DNA of 64,000 nucleotides from Saccharicrinis sp963663905 (GTDB lineage Bacteria > Bacteroidota > Bacteroidia > Bacteroidales > Marinilabiliaceae): assembly GCA_963663905.2 (NCBI GenBank), contig OY760657.1, positions 5,766,001 to 5,830,000 on the forward strand, read 5' to 3'. Every line of letters starts with the position of its first letter. The first letter of the stretch is position 1. A program made the position numbers and the translations under genes. Shown here piece by piece: positions 17,994-27,736 of this stretch. The notes under the pieces were generated by a model. The model was given only the letters and a program-made list of their open reading frames with translations, did no database searches and was not told the DNA's origin.

Positions 17994-18321
17994 CTTATTG
18001 TGGTCAAATATTGCTATTGAAAATAATTAAGGTGCAAAATTAACAAAAATAAAGTTCTCAAACAAAGTAGTCTGTTTTTAAATTGTTATTATATAGGCCT
18101 ATGGATACTTAAAATACTATGAAATTACAAAAGTTCATATTGTAGTTTATGTGATGATTAACAGCTTCTTGAAGCTTGTTTTTTTATGTTACACAGCAGT
18201 GTTGAATTTGTAATTGTATGGAAGAAAGATTAATACAAGTTAAATATGCTCATTATATGACAATAGTGCTTTCATTGTATTGATATTATTATTTACTTTG
18301 GGGCGTTTTTTGAAAAATATT
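17994..18321. other. Divergent intergenic region between the GlgA-like gene and panC
   Basis: About 330 bases with no gene I can support. It holds the well-formed minus-strand promoter listed at 18035-18066. On the panC side the best match is TTACTTTG just before 18300, one base short of a full TAnnTTTG box, so the panC promoter is uncertain. Confidence 0.5.
18035..18066 (-). promoter_or_regulatory. Bacteroidota promoter of the GlgA-like gene
   Basis: On the minus strand, TTTG (18066-18063), 20 bases, then TAATTTTG (18042-18035). This matches the -33 TTTG and -7 TAnnTTTG consensus at the correct spacing, about 40 bases before the start codon. Confidence 0.65.
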
Positions 18322-19182
18322 ATGAAGATTGTTGTTAAGGCAGAGGAACTTAGAAGCTTGATTGCTGAAAGTAAAGCCTCTGGGAAAACGATTGGCTTTG
18401 TTCCAACGATGGGAGCACTTCATCAAGGTCATATATCTTTGGTGAATAAGGCTGCTCAAATGGCTGATGTAATTATTGTTAGCGTATTTGTTAATCCTAC
18501 TCAGTTTAATAATTCAGATGATCTTAAAAATTATCCTCGAACAATCGACGATGATATAAAGAAATTAGAAGGTACTGCATGTAAGATTCTTTATCACCCT
18601 ACTGTCGAAGAAGTTTATCCTGAAAAAGACGATAGAATATTTGATTTTGGTTCGTTGGATAAAGTTATGGAAGGTGAATTTAGACCAGGACATTTTAATG
18701 GTGTGGCTCAGGTTGTAAGTCGATTCTTTGACATTGTTCAGCCGAATAAAGCATTTTTTGGGGAAAAAGATTTTCAGCAATTAGCCATCATTAGAAAGAT
18801 GACTGAAATGTTGAATTACAATATTGAGATTGTTCCTTGTAAGATAGTGAGAGAGGGTGATGGTCTTGCGATGAGTTCACGAAATGCATTGTTAAGTCCT
18901 GAGCATAGAAAGGAGTCAGTACTTATCTCAAAGACATTATTTGAGTCGAAAAAACTAATTGACACCCAAAATATAAAAGAAGTTATTAATTTTGTGGTCG
19001 AAACAATAAATAAATCCACTTTGTTAGAAGTAGAGTATTTTAATATTGTGGATGGAAATACCTTGCAACCTGTTGACGATTGGAGCGATAGTGAGTATAT
19101 TGTAGGGTGTATAGCTGTATTTGCAGGCGAGGTAAGATTAATTGATAATTTGATTTACAAAACCTTTCAGAATGAATGTTGA
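18322..19182 (+). CDS. panC: Pantothenate synthetase (pantoate-beta-alanine ligase)
   Basis: It joins pantoate and beta-alanine using ATP, in CoA synthesis. I start it at the ATG of MKIVVKAEEL, giving 286 residues like E. coli PanC (283); a longer frame upstream from 18280 only adds an unlikely hydrophobic stretch. Motifs are the HIGH-type PTMGALHQGH, then FVNPTQFN, GHFNGVAQVV, FGEKDFQQ and the KMSKS-like MSSRN. The last 11 bases overlap panD, so the two are translationally coupled and supply the last two protein steps in making pantothenate. Confidence 0.95.
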   Translation: MKIVVKAEELRSLIAESKASGKTIGFVPTMGALHQGHISLVNKAAQMADVIIVSVFVNPTQFNNSDDLKNYPRTIDDDIKKLEGTACKILYHPTVEEVYPEKDDRIFDFGSLDKVMEGEFRPGHFNGVAQVVSRFFDIVQPNKAFFGEKDFQQLAIIRKMTEMLNYNIEIVPCKIVREGDGLAMSSRNALLSPEHRKESVLISKTLFESKKLIDTQNIKEVINFVVETINKSTLLEVEYFNIVDGNTLQPVDDWSDSEYIVGCIAVFAGEVRLIDNLIYKTFQNEC

Positions 19183-19522
19183 AGTTGTAAAGTCTAAACT
19201 ACACAACGTCTCTGTGACGGAGGCAAATTTAAATTATGTAGGTAGCATTACTATTGATGAGGATTTAATGGATGCTGCTACTATAATTGAAAATGAAAAA
19301 GTACAAGTAGTTAATAACAATAATGGGGAGCGTTTAGAAACCTATGTTATTAAAGGAGAACGAGGTTCTGGTGTTATCTGCTTAAATGGAGCAGCGGCTA
19401 GAAAAGTTGCAGTCGGTGATGTAATTATTATTATTACATATGCATCTATGCCTCTTGAGGAAGCTAAACAGTATAAGCCTGTTTTTGTATTTCCTGATAC
19501 CGAAACTAATAAGTTAGTGTAA
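19172..19522 (+). CDS. panD: Aspartate 1-decarboxylase (pyruvoyl type) proenzyme
   Basis: A 116-residue proenzyme that decarboxylates aspartate to beta-alanine, the substrate of PanC. The self-cleavage site Gly24-Ser25 is present in YVGSITID, with Tyr22 before it, and Lys9 is in its conserved place. Cleavage should give a small beta chain and an alpha chain starting with a pyruvoyl group. GAAARK and GDVIIIITYA are further family motifs. It overlaps panC by 11 bases and is followed by a terminator, so panC-panD is a compact two-gene operon. Confidence 0.96.
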   Translation: MNVEVVKSKLHNVSVTEANLNYVGSITIDEDLMDAATIIENEKVQVVNNNNGERLETYVIKGERGSGVICLNGAAARKVAVGDVIIIITYASMPLEEAKQYKPVFVFPDTETNKLV

Positions 19523-19548
19523 CGAAAAATTGAATAACGAGAATAGAG

Positions 19549-19577
19549 CCCTGGATATTATCCGGGGTTTATTTTTT
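19549..19577 (+). terminator. Intrinsic terminator after panCD
   Basis: An 8-bp stem with one G-T pair (CCCTGGAT at 19549-19556 with ATCCGGGG at 19560-19567), a 3-base loop, then a T-rich tail. Confidence 0.85.
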
Positions 19578-19591
19578 TATACATTAGTACT

Positions 19592-20101
19592 ATGGAATTA
19601 AAACATGACTTTAAATCAAAAATAGTAACAGTTGATAAAGCTCAGAAAATTGTTGCTCATTGGCAGGAAAATGGTGAAAAAGTTGTTTTTACTAATGGAT
19701 GTTTTGATTTAGTACATCGTGGCCATGTTGAATATTTAGCTAAAGCTGCCGAGAAAGGTGATAGATTAATATTAGGGTTAAATACCGATTCTTCAGTTCA
19801 AAGATTAAAAGGACCTTCCAGACCTATTGTTGATGAAGAGAGTCGTGCTGTTTTGTTGGCAGCAATGAGCTTTATTAGCTTGGTTGTTCTTTTCGATGAG
19901 GATACTCCATATGAATTAATTAAGTCGGTTCAACCTGATATTCTTGTAAAAGGAGCCGATTATAATCCGGAAGATATTGTAGGGTATGATATTGTAACAG
20001 GAAGAGGTGGCTCTGTAGAAACAATAACTTTTGTAGAAGGGTTTTCTACCACTAATATAGTTGAACGTATTACTGAAGAAGTAAAAGAGAAGAATAAATA
20101 G
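19592..20101 (+). CDS. rfaE2: D-glycero-beta-D-manno-heptose 1-phosphate adenylyltransferase (HldE C-domain type)
   Basis: A 169-residue nucleotidyltransferase equal to the C-terminal half of E. coli HldE. It should make ADP-heptose for lipopolysaccharide core. The HxGH motif is in FTNGCFDLVHRGHVEYL (33-49). LGLNTDSSVQRLKGPSRP, LVKGADY and the ending FVEGFSTTNIVERI are family signatures. In many Bacteroidota the kinase half is a separate gene, and it is not seen nearby. The start lies 14 bases after the panCD terminator region, and radA follows 14 bases after its stop, so it is probably co-transcribed with radA. Confidence 0.9.
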   Translation: MELKHDFKSKIVTVDKAQKIVAHWQENGEKVVFTNGCFDLVHRGHVEYLAKAAEKGDRLILGLNTDSSVQRLKGPSRPIVDEESRAVLLAAMSFISLVVLFDEDTPYELIKSVQPDILVKGADYNPEDIVGYDIVTGRGGSVETITFVEGFSTTNIVERITEEVKEKNK

Positions 20102-20115
20102 TATAAAGAATAGCT

Positions 20116-21480
20116 ATGGCTAAAACTAAGTCTGTTTTTGTATGTCAGAATTGTGGTACTGAATCTCCAAAATGGATAGGAAAGTGTAATTCGTGTGGTC
20201 AATGGAATACATTCATTGAAGAACTAATCGTTAAAACAGCAAAGGGATCTTCAGCTCAATCCTTTTTGCAAATTGAGTCGGCAAAACCTGAATTAATAAA
20301 AGATATAGAAACATCAGACTTACCTAGAATTAATACTTCAAATAAGGAATTAGATCGAGTTTTAGGAGGTGGTATGGTGCCTGGTTCTTTAATCTTAGTA
20401 GGTGGTGAACCTGGAATAGGGAAATCAACTCTGGTACTTCAGATGGCTCTTAAAGTTCAATCACGAAAAGTATTGTATGTTTCGGGTGAAGAAAGCCCTC
20501 AGCAAATAAAACTAAGGGCCGAAAGAATTCATAATGGTAGTGAGAACTGTTTGGTGGTGAGCGAAACTTCGATGGAGAAAATTGTTGGTCACATAAAAAA
20601 CGTCACTCCTGATCTACTGGTTGTCGACTCTATTCAAACTATAAGTAGTGAAAATATTGATTCTTTGCCTGGAAGTGTATCGCAAATAAGGGAATGTACA
20701 GGTACGATTTTAAGAATAGCAAAAGAAAAAAATCTTCCTGTAGTTTTAATTGGCCATATTAATAAAGAAGGAAGCTTGGCTGGACCAAAGGTGCTTGAGC
20801 ATATGGTAGATGTAGTTCTTCAGTTTGAAGGAGATCGTAATCATATGTATAGAATTCTGAGATCAATTAAAAATCGATTTGGTTCGACTGCTGAAATCGG
20901 TATTTTTGAAATGCTTGGAGATGGTCTTCGTGAAGTTATAAATCCTTCTGAACTTTTGCTGTCTCATTATAATGATAACTTAAGCGGTGTGAGTATTGCT
21001 GCTGCAATTGAAGGTATGCGACCTTTTTTAATTGAAGTGCAGGCATTAGTTAGTACAGCTGCATATGGAACTCCTCAACGTTCTTCTACAGGTTTTGATT
21101 TACGCAGGTTAAATATGCTTTTAGCAGTACTGGAAAAGAGGGCAGGCTTTAAATTGGCAGTAAAAGATGTTTTCTTGAATATTGCAGGAGGAATTAAAGT
21201 GAACGACCCTTCAATTGATTTGGCTGTTGTTTGTGCTATTTTGTCATCTAATATTGATATGCCACTTTCTCAAAAGATCTGTGTTGCAGGTGAAGTTGGT
21301 TTGTCAGGTGAAATTAGACCGGTTACAAGAATAGAACAAAGAATAGGTGAGGCTGCAAAGCTTGGATTTGAACAGATCTTAGTGCCAAAATTTAATAAAG
21401 GAATTGATTTAAATAAATTTGATATTAATATTGTTCAAGTCAGTAAACTAGAAGAGGCCTTTAAGCTTTTGTTCGCTTAA
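20116..21480 (+). CDS. radA: DNA repair protein RadA
   Basis: A 454-residue RecA-related ATPase and branch-migration helicase in recombination repair. Domains in order: an N-terminal zinc finger (Cys10, Cys13, Cys24, Cys27), a RecA-like core with Walker A GGEPGIGKST near 95, the RadA-specific KNRFG motif near 252, and a C-terminal Lon-protease-like domain, probably without protease activity. All family parts are present and the length is normal. It follows the rfaE2-type gene after 14 bases and converges with the PBP1A gene; the short space between them shows no clear terminator. Confidence 0.95.
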   Translation: MAKTKSVFVCQNCGTESPKWIGKCNSCGQWNTFIEELIVKTAKGSSAQSFLQIESAKPELIKDIETSDLPRINTSNKELDRVLGGGMVPGSLILVGGEPGIGKSTLVLQMALKVQSRKVLYVSGEESPQQIKLRAERIHNGSENCLVVSETSMEKIVGHIKNVTPDLLVVDSIQTISSENIDSLPGSVSQIRECTGTILRIAKEKNLPVVLIGHINKEGSLAGPKVLEHMVDVVLQFEGDRNHMYRILRSIKNRFGSTAEIGIFEMLGDGLREVINPSELLLSHYNDNLSGVSIAAAIEGMRPFLIEVQALVSTAAYGTPQRSSTGFDLRRLNMLLAVLEKRAGFKLAVKDVFLNIAGGIKVNDPSIDLAVVCAILSSNIDMPLSQKICVAGEVGLSGEIRPVTRIEQRIGEAAKLGFEQILVPKFNKGIDLNKFDINIVQVSKLEEAFKLLFA

Positions 21481-21517
21481 AGACCTCCCTGTATATTGTT
21501 AGAATAATTTAATAAGT

Positions 21518-23878
21518 CTAAAAGAATTCAGACTCATCTCCATTATATTTAATTTCTTCTGTAGAATCATCATTCTGCTCAGCTCTTCTGTCTCCTTCGC
21601 AGTTAATGTTGATGTTGAAGTTAACAGGCTCTTCAAAAATGTCATCCTGTGTAATAGGTAGTGTTTCGTCCTCGTATATAGCTTTCATATAAAGAGCCCA
21701 TATCGGAAGTGCCATGTTTGCACCTTGTCCCAGGCTAATCCCATCAAAGTGAATGTCTCTGTCTTCTCCGCCTACCCAAACTCCGGTAACTAAATTAGGT
21801 GTAACACCAATAAACCATCCATCAGATTGATTTTGGGTAGTTCCTGTTTTTCCTCCAATTTGACCAGTGAAACTGTATGTGTAACGAAGTCTCCTTGCAG
21901 TTCCTTGATTTACAACGCCTTGAAGTAGGTTTAACATTAAATAAGCAGTTTGTTCGCTAATTACTTCTTTTTTCTTTGGAGTAAATTGTGCAATAACATT
22001 ACCAAATCTATCCTGAATTCTTGTAACCATAATTGGTTCAATATGAACACCCTTGTTGGCATATGTGCAATAAGCACTAGCCATTTCTTCTAATGTGAAG
22101 TCGGGTATACCTAAGCAAAGAGAAGGTACAGCAGGCATTGGACTTTTAATACCAAGTTCATGTATCATATGTCTTACGGCCTCTGGATTATATTGCTTCA
22201 TTACCCAGGCTGAGATATTATTGTTAGAATTTGCAAGGCCCCACTTTAAACTAACCATTTCTCCTCGTCTTGCTTTTCCGTCATCATTAGGAGTCCAGGT
22301 TTTTCCATCTGGTAAAACAAATGTTTGTGGAATATTAGGAACCATATCGCAAGGTGTATGGCCTTCTTGCATTGCTAGTGTGTATATTAGAGGCTTAATT
22401 GTAGATCCCACTTGTCTCCTGCCTTGTGTAGCCATATCGTACATGAAATACTTGAAGTTGGGGCCGCCAACATAAGCTTTAACGTTTCCATTGGAAGGAT
22501 CCATTGAAAATAGACTGGCTCTCAGATAAAACTTAAAATGTTTGATAGAATCAAGAGGTGTTAAAATAGTGTCTTTTTCACCAGCCCATGTAAAAACTTG
22601 CATGTCAACTGGAGTATTAAAAGATTTCATGATAGAATCTCCAGAAAGTCCTGCTTTTTTTAATACCCTATATCTTTCCGAGTTTTTAATTGCCTTGTTT
22701 ATGATTGAGTTATATTGTTCTTCCGATAATTTTGTTGTAAATGGCGCTCTTGTTCTTCCTTTCTTTTCTCTAAAAAAGGCTTTTTGTAAATTATTTGATA
22801 GATGTTCTTTTACTGCTTGTTCAGCGTATACTTGCATTTTGTAATTAACAGTAGTGTAAATTTTTAATCCATCTCTATAAATATTGTAATGAGTACCATC
22901 TGGTTTTAAGGTTTTATTGATAAATCCATATACCGGATTGTTTTCCCACTCTATACTGTCAGCAACAAATTTATCTTTTAACCAGGAAGGGTAATTATCT
23001 CGTTCCGGTTTTTCTGCCGTTAGGGTAAGTCTTAAATGTTCTCGTAAATAAGGCGCAACCCCTTCTTTGTGATCTCGTCTGTTAAACTTTAATGTAAGAG
23101 GAATACTTTTTAAAGAATCATATTCTGTATCAGAGATAAACTGAGCTTTGCGCATCTGATTTAAAACTACATTTCTTCTGAATTCGGTTGTGTCTTTTCT
23201 TCTTACTGGATTAAAAAGAGCCGGATTTTTCAACATTCCAATAAGAGTTGCCGCCTCTTCAATTTTAATGGTATCAGTAGATGTATTAAAGAAAGTTTTA
23301 GCTGCCGATTTTATTCCATAAGCATCATAAATGTATCCTACTTTATTTAGATACATTGTTAGTATTTCGTGTTTAGTATAACTTTTTTCAAGTTTTACCG
23401 AAATCACCCATTCGTTTAGTTTCTGTAATCCTCTTTCCCAGATGTTCTTTGCTGGTTCATGAAATAATAGCTTTGCAAGCTGTTGAGTTACAGTACTACC
23501 TCCGCCGGATCCTTTGTCTCCAAGTAACACGGTTCTGAATGCAACCCTTAATAAACCTCTTGGATCAATGCCTGAATGATCATAAAACCTTTCATCTTCA
23601 GTGGCTACTAAGGCGTTTACAATATATGGAGATAATTCATCGTACTCAATAAATGTTCTGTTTTCAATGGCAAAGTTTCCTAAAACCTTACCATCCTCTG
23701 AGATGATTTCCGTTGCAATGCTGTTCTTTGGATTTTCTAATTCTTCAAAGGAAGGCATTACACCAAGTAGTCCTTTTGATATTAAAAAGAAAAGTAAAAA
23801 GACCATAAAAAAGGATGTTAATACGATTCCCCAAAACCAGTATAATACCTTTTTTATCTTTGGATTGTTTGTTGACAT
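21518..23878 (-). CDS. Penicillin-binding protein 1A, bifunctional glycosyltransferase/transpeptidase
   Basis: I place the start at MSTNNPKIKK (786 residues); an upstream Met would add 12 residues unlike the family. A short cytoplasmic tail and a membrane segment (about 11-34) anchor it. The GT51 domain has EDERFYDHSGIDPRG (Glu94, Asp95) and GGGSTVTQQLAK. The transpeptidase domain has the nucleophile motif STIK inside RRQVGSTIKPLIYTL, then SNN in LANSNNNISAW and KTGTTQ. The acidic C-terminal tail (EQNDDSTEEIKYNGDESEFF) is typical of Bacteroidota PBP1A. It is the main polymerase partner to the PBP1C in this window. No neighbouring gene appears to share its transcript. Confidence 0.94.
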   Translation of the reverse strand: MSTNNPKIKKVLYWFWGIVLTSFFMVFLLFFLISKGLLGVMPSFEELENPKNSIATEIISEDGKVLGNFAIENRTFIEYDELSPYIVNALVATEDERFYDHSGIDPRGLLRVAFRTVLLGDKGSGGGSTVTQQLAKLLFHEPAKNIWERGLQKLNEWVISVKLEKSYTKHEILTMYLNKVGYIYDAYGIKSAAKTFFNTSTDTIKIEEAATLIGMLKNPALFNPVRRKDTTEFRRNVVLNQMRKAQFISDTEYDSLKSIPLTLKFNRRDHKEGVAPYLREHLRLTLTAEKPERDNYPSWLKDKFVADSIEWENNPVYGFINKTLKPDGTHYNIYRDGLKIYTTVNYKMQVYAEQAVKEHLSNNLQKAFFREKKGRTRAPFTTKLSEEQYNSIINKAIKNSERYRVLKKAGLSGDSIMKSFNTPVDMQVFTWAGEKDTILTPLDSIKHFKFYLRASLFSMDPSNGNVKAYVGGPNFKYFMYDMATQGRRQVGSTIKPLIYTLAMQEGHTPCDMVPNIPQTFVLPDGKTWTPNDDGKARRGEMVSLKWGLANSNNNISAWVMKQYNPEAVRHMIHELGIKSPMPAVPSLCLGIPDFTLEEMASAYCTYANKGVHIEPIMVTRIQDRFGNVIAQFTPKKKEVISEQTAYLMLNLLQGVVNQGTARRLRYTYSFTGQIGGKTGTTQNQSDGWFIGVTPNLVTGVWVGGEDRDIHFDGISLGQGANMALPIWALYMKAIYEDETLPITQDDIFEEPVNFNININCEGDRRAEQNDDSTEEIKYNGDESEFF

Positions 23879-24016
23879 AGTTGTTTTGTTGAAATTTTGC
23901 CGTAAAATTAGCATTTTTACGTAATTTATAATAGAATTAAATTTTAAAGGTAATTTAGTTTAGATTTTAAAAGAATATTAGGGTTGTGTATCTATTATGT
24001 TTAAATCTTTAAATCA

Positions 24017-24052
24017 TTTGATTTACAATTGTTGGATAATTTTTTAAATTTG
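24017..24052 (+). promoter_or_regulatory. Candidate promoter for topA
   Basis: TAAATTTG at 24045-24052 is a full -7 match. The nearest TTTG (24017-24020) sits 24 bases upstream, slightly longer than the usual 17-23. Confidence 0.45.
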
Positions 24053-24145
24053 ACGCCTTTAAATAGAATAACGAATTATTTACCATTCTTAGTATGGCAT
24101 TTTAGGGTGTTGATTTGCTAAATATGGAATAAATATAGATTTGAG

Positions 24146-26566
24146 ATGGCAAAAAAGAGTATCGATAGGGAAGGGAATCTTGTAATAGTTGAGTCTCCGG
24201 CAAAAGCAAAGACGATTGAAAAATTCTTAGGAAAGGATTTTTTAGTCAAATCTAGTTATGGACATATTCGGGATTTAGCTAAAAAAGATTTTGGGATTGA
24301 TATAGACAATAATTATTTACCACATTATATTGTCTCTGATGATAAAAAAGATGTGGTTAAGGAATTAAAGAAATTATCAAAGGAGGTAAAAACTGTATGG
24401 TTAGCTTCCGATGAAGACCGTGAGGGAGAGGCTATTGCCTGGCACCTTTATGATGAATTAGGATTGGCTCCTGAAAATACTAAAAGAATAGTTTTTCATG
24501 AGATTACAAAGTCTGCAATTTTGAATGCCATCGAAAATCCAAGAGATATAAATGTAGATCTTGTAAATGCTCAGCAGGCCAGAAGGGTATTGGATAGATT
24601 AGTAGGTTTTGAACTGTCTCCTGTTTTGTGGAAAAAAGTGAAGCCATCGTTGTCCGCTGGTAGGGTTCAGTCTGTAACTGTGCGTTTGATTGTTGAAAGA
24701 GAAAGGGAGATTTTTGCCTTTACACCTGAATCATCTTATCGTGTCACGTCTGTTTTTTTAGTGAAAGATAAAGATGGAAAAGTTTCAGAGTTAAAAGCTG
24801 AGCTGTCGAAAAGATTTAAAACGCTAAAAGAAACAGAGGGATTTCTTGATAAATGTAAAGATACTGAATGGTCCGTTTCAGGAGTGGTTAAAAAACCATT
24901 AAAAAAATCACCTGCAGCACCATTTACAACTTCAACACTTCAACAGGAAGCAAGTAGGAAGTTGGGGTTTTCTGTTGCTCAAACAATGTCTGTTGCACAG
25001 AAGCTTTACGAAGCAGGAAAGATTACATATATGCGTACCGATTCTGTAAATTTGGCCGATGCAGCTCTTAAAATGGCTTCGGACCAGATTACTGGAACAA
25101 TGGGGGATGAGTATTTAAAAATACGTAAATACCAAACAAAAAGTAAAGGTGCACAAGAGGCTCACGAAGCTATTCGTCCTGCTTATCTAGATCAGCCTAC
25201 AGTTTCAGGTTCACAACAAGAACAAAAACTCTACGAACTTATTTGGAAAAGAACTATAGCGTCGCAAATGAGTGATGCTGAATTGGAAAAAACAACAATC
25301 AATATAGCAGGGAAAGGAATTGAAGAAAATTTTGTAGCAACAGGAGAAGTTATAAAATTTGATGGTTTTCTTAAGGTGTATATTCAATCCTCAGAGAATG
25401 AAGGTGAACAAGACAATGAAGAAGATACAGGATTGTTGCCTCCAATGAACGTTGGGGATGTTCTTGATGCCGATTTCATTGAAGCCAGAGAAAGATGGAG
25501 TCAGAAACCACCAAGATATTCAGAAGCTTCTTTAGTTAAGAAGTTAGAAGATCTTGGTATTGGTAGACCATCAACATATGCTCCAACAATTTCTACAGTT
25601 CAGAACAGAGGATATGTGGTGAAAGAAGATCGTGAAGGAATCGAGCGAGAATATCATTATCTAAAATTAAGCTCAGGTGAGGTTTCTGCTGAAATTAAAA
25701 AAGAAATTACAGGGGCGGAAAGGAATAAATTATTCCCGACTGATATTGGAATGGTTGTTAATGATTTCTTGATGACTCATTTTCCAAACATCGTTAGTTA
25801 TGATTTTACCGCTAAAGTTGAGATGGAATTTGACGAAATCTCTTTAGGTAAAATTATTTGGAATGATGCGATAGATTCTTTTTATAAGAGTTTTCATAAA
25901 CAGGTTGAAGAAACGCTTGAACATTCCGAACGAAATACAGGAGAAAGGCTTTTAGGGGATGATCCGAAAACTGGTAAGCCAGTTAGTGTTAAGATTGGTC
26001 GATATGGACCAATGGCTCAGTTAGGTGAAAGTAGTGAAGATAATGAAGTAGAAAAGCCGAAATTTGCCTCTCTTCAAAAAGGCCAGCATATAGAAACGAT
26101 TACACTGGAGGAAGCGCTTAAGTTATTTGATCTTCCAAGGGATTTAGGTTTGTATGAAAATAAAAAAGTTGTAGTAGGTATTGGCCGTTTTGGCCCATAT
26201 GTACGTCATGATAGTAAATTTGTATCTCTAAAAAAAGGAATTGATGATCCATTGTCAATTGAATTGGATAGAGCAATTGAGTTAATTGAAGAGAAAAGAA
26301 AAGCAGATAAGGAAAAGTTTATTAAGAGTTTTGATGAAGATCCTGATTTGCAGATCTTAAATGGTAGATGGGGGCCTTATTTATCTTATAAGAAAAAGAA
26401 TTATAAGATACCAAAGGATACAGATCCTAAAAAATTGTCATTTGAAGATTGTCAGAAAATGATTAGTGGAGAAGGAGAAAAGAGTACTAAGAAAAAGACA
26501 GCTTCAAAAACGACTAAGGCAAAGGTGAGTAAAGCGAAAAAGGGCACAAAGACTACTAAAAAATAA
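24146..26566 (+). CDS. topA: DNA topoisomerase I
   Basis: An 806-residue type IA topoisomerase that relaxes negative supercoils. The N-terminal Toprim domain begins NLVIVESPAKAKTIEKFLG and carries the acidic DEDREGEAIAWHL metal site near 91-103. The active-site tyrosine is Tyr295 in ITYMRTDSVNL. The C-terminus has no cysteine zinc fingers. Instead it has repeats of the TOPRIM_C type (GRYGPMAQLG, GIGRFGPYVRH, LNGRWGPYLSYKKK) and ends in a lysine/threonine-rich tail that likely binds DNA without specificity. This layout is usual in Bacteroidota. The arginase-fold gene starts 9 bases later, suggesting one transcript. Confidence 0.96.
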   Translation: MAKKSIDREGNLVIVESPAKAKTIEKFLGKDFLVKSSYGHIRDLAKKDFGIDIDNNYLPHYIVSDDKKDVVKELKKLSKEVKTVWLASDEDREGEAIAWHLYDELGLAPENTKRIVFHEITKSAILNAIENPRDINVDLVNAQQARRVLDRLVGFELSPVLWKKVKPSLSAGRVQSVTVRLIVEREREIFAFTPESSYRVTSVFLVKDKDGKVSELKAELSKRFKTLKETEGFLDKCKDTEWSVSGVVKKPLKKSPAAPFTTSTLQQEASRKLGFSVAQTMSVAQKLYEAGKITYMRTDSVNLADAALKMASDQITGTMGDEYLKIRKYQTKSKGAQEAHEAIRPAYLDQPTVSGSQQEQKLYELIWKRTIASQMSDAELEKTTINIAGKGIEENFVATGEVIKFDGFLKVYIQSSENEGEQDNEEDTGLLPPMNVGDVLDADFIEARERWSQKPPRYSEASLVKKLEDLGIGRPSTYAPTISTVQNRGYVVKEDREGIEREYHYLKLSSGEVSAEIKKEITGAERNKLFPTDIGMVVNDFLMTHFPNIVSYDFTAKVEMEFDEISLGKIIWNDAIDSFYKSFHKQVEETLEHSERNTGERLLGDDPKTGKPVSVKIGRYGPMAQLGESSEDNEVEKPKFASLQKGQHIETITLEEALKLFDLPRDLGLYENKKVVVGIGRFGPYVRHDSKFVSLKKGIDDPLSIELDRAIELIEEKRKADKEKFIKSFDEDPDLQILNGRWGPYLSYKKKNYKIPKDTDPKKLSFEDCQKMISGEGEKSTKKKTASKTTKAKVSKAKKGTKTTKK

Positions 26567-26575
26567 TACGTTGTT

Positions 26576-27736
26576 GTGACTATTAGTGATTTTTTTGAGC
26601 ATGTAAATAAGCCTTTGGTTTCTTCGGATTTAATGTCTGAGGAAGAAAGTTTATGTAGTCAGATAACATATGGGTTTTTAGGGAAGGATGACTCTTTGAT
26701 TAGCGATTACCATGTGGCTTTAATAGGCATAGAGGATGGGATTAATGCTGTAGGAAACAAAGGCGTGGAATATGCATCCGGAAATATTAGAAATTACTTT
26801 GACTCATTAAGGAAAACAACAAGAAGTCTTAAAATTATTGACCTGGGTAATTTAAAAGGTGCAACAATAAATGACAGGTATTTTGCATTAAAGGAAGTTG
26901 TTGGTCGTTTATTAAAGTATCAGGTAATTGCGGTTGTAATTGGAGGTGGACAAGACTATTTGTTTCCTGTTATGCAAAGTGTAAAAGATATTGATGAGGA
27001 GGTTTCATTAAGCCTAATTGACTTCCGGTTAGATTTTGAAGTAGAAAAATCTGACTTTTCATCAAAAACTATACTTTCTTATTTGCATTCTGAATTTAGT
27101 AAATATATTTTTGAACTAAATGTATTAGGTGTTCAAAAATATTTTATTTCTGAGAGTCAGGAAGCAAAGATGGATAAGAAGAGATGGGAGTTGGTTCGAT
27201 TGGGTGAAATTAGGAATGAAAATATAAAGTATACAGAGCCATATTTAAGAGATGCAGATGTGGTTGGATTTGATGTAGGTGCAATCCAAACATCGTACAT
27301 GCCATATTATAATAATTTAAATGTAAATGGTTTAACAGGATATGAGGCTTGTCAGATTGCATGGTACTCTGGAATGAGTGATAATCTGAAAATTTTTTGT
27401 TTACAAGAGTATAATTCTGCTATTGATAATTATAGTAAAGGTGCAGTGTTATGTTCGCAAATGATTTGGCATTTTTTTGAGGGATTGTCTTTGAGGCAAA
27501 CAGAACAACCAAGTATTGAGTCTGAAAATTATAAAATTTTTGTAGTACATCTACACAATTTTAATGAAGATATACGTTTTTATAACAACAGACTTAATGA
27601 TAGATGGTGGATTGAAGTGCCATGGAAAGAATCAGTAAGGTTATTGGCATGTAGTAAAAAAGAATATGATGAGACTCAGATGGGGAATTTACCTGATAAA
27701 TGGTGGAGATTTTTTCAAAAGGGGTCTGAAAAATAG
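26576..27736 (+). CDS. Arginase/formimidoylglutamase-fold protein with degenerate metal site
   Basis: A 386-residue protein that starts with GTG, 9 bases after topA. The fold is recognisable from three arginase-family blocks, but their Mn ligands are changed. GGDHS is GGGQD (123-127, His lost). DAHxD is DFRLD (149-153, His lost, both Asp kept). The SxDxD block is GFDVG (231-235, second Asp lost). Active members need these residues, so I expect no hydrolase activity or a changed one. Similar genes in Bacteroidota are often annotated formimidoylglutamase; that label is not supported by the site here. It sits between topA and the type IX secretion cluster, 187 bases before porP. Confidence 0.75.
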   Translation: MTISDFFEHVNKPLVSSDLMSEEESLCSQITYGFLGKDDSLISDYHVALIGIEDGINAVGNKGVEYASGNIRNYFDSLRKTTRSLKIIDLGNLKGATINDRYFALKEVVGRLLKYQVIAVVIGGGQDYLFPVMQSVKDIDEEVSLSLIDFRLDFEVEKSDFSSKTILSYLHSEFSKYIFELNVLGVQKYFISESQEAKMDKKRWELVRLGEIRNENIKYTEPYLRDADVVGFDVGAIQTSYMPYYNNLNVNGLTGYEACQIAWYSGMSDNLKIFCLQEYNSAIDNYSKGAVLCSQMIWHFFEGLSLRQTEQPSIESENYKIFVVHLHNFNEDIRFYNNRLNDRWWIEVPWKESVRLLACSKKEYDETQMGNLPDKWWRFFQKGSEK

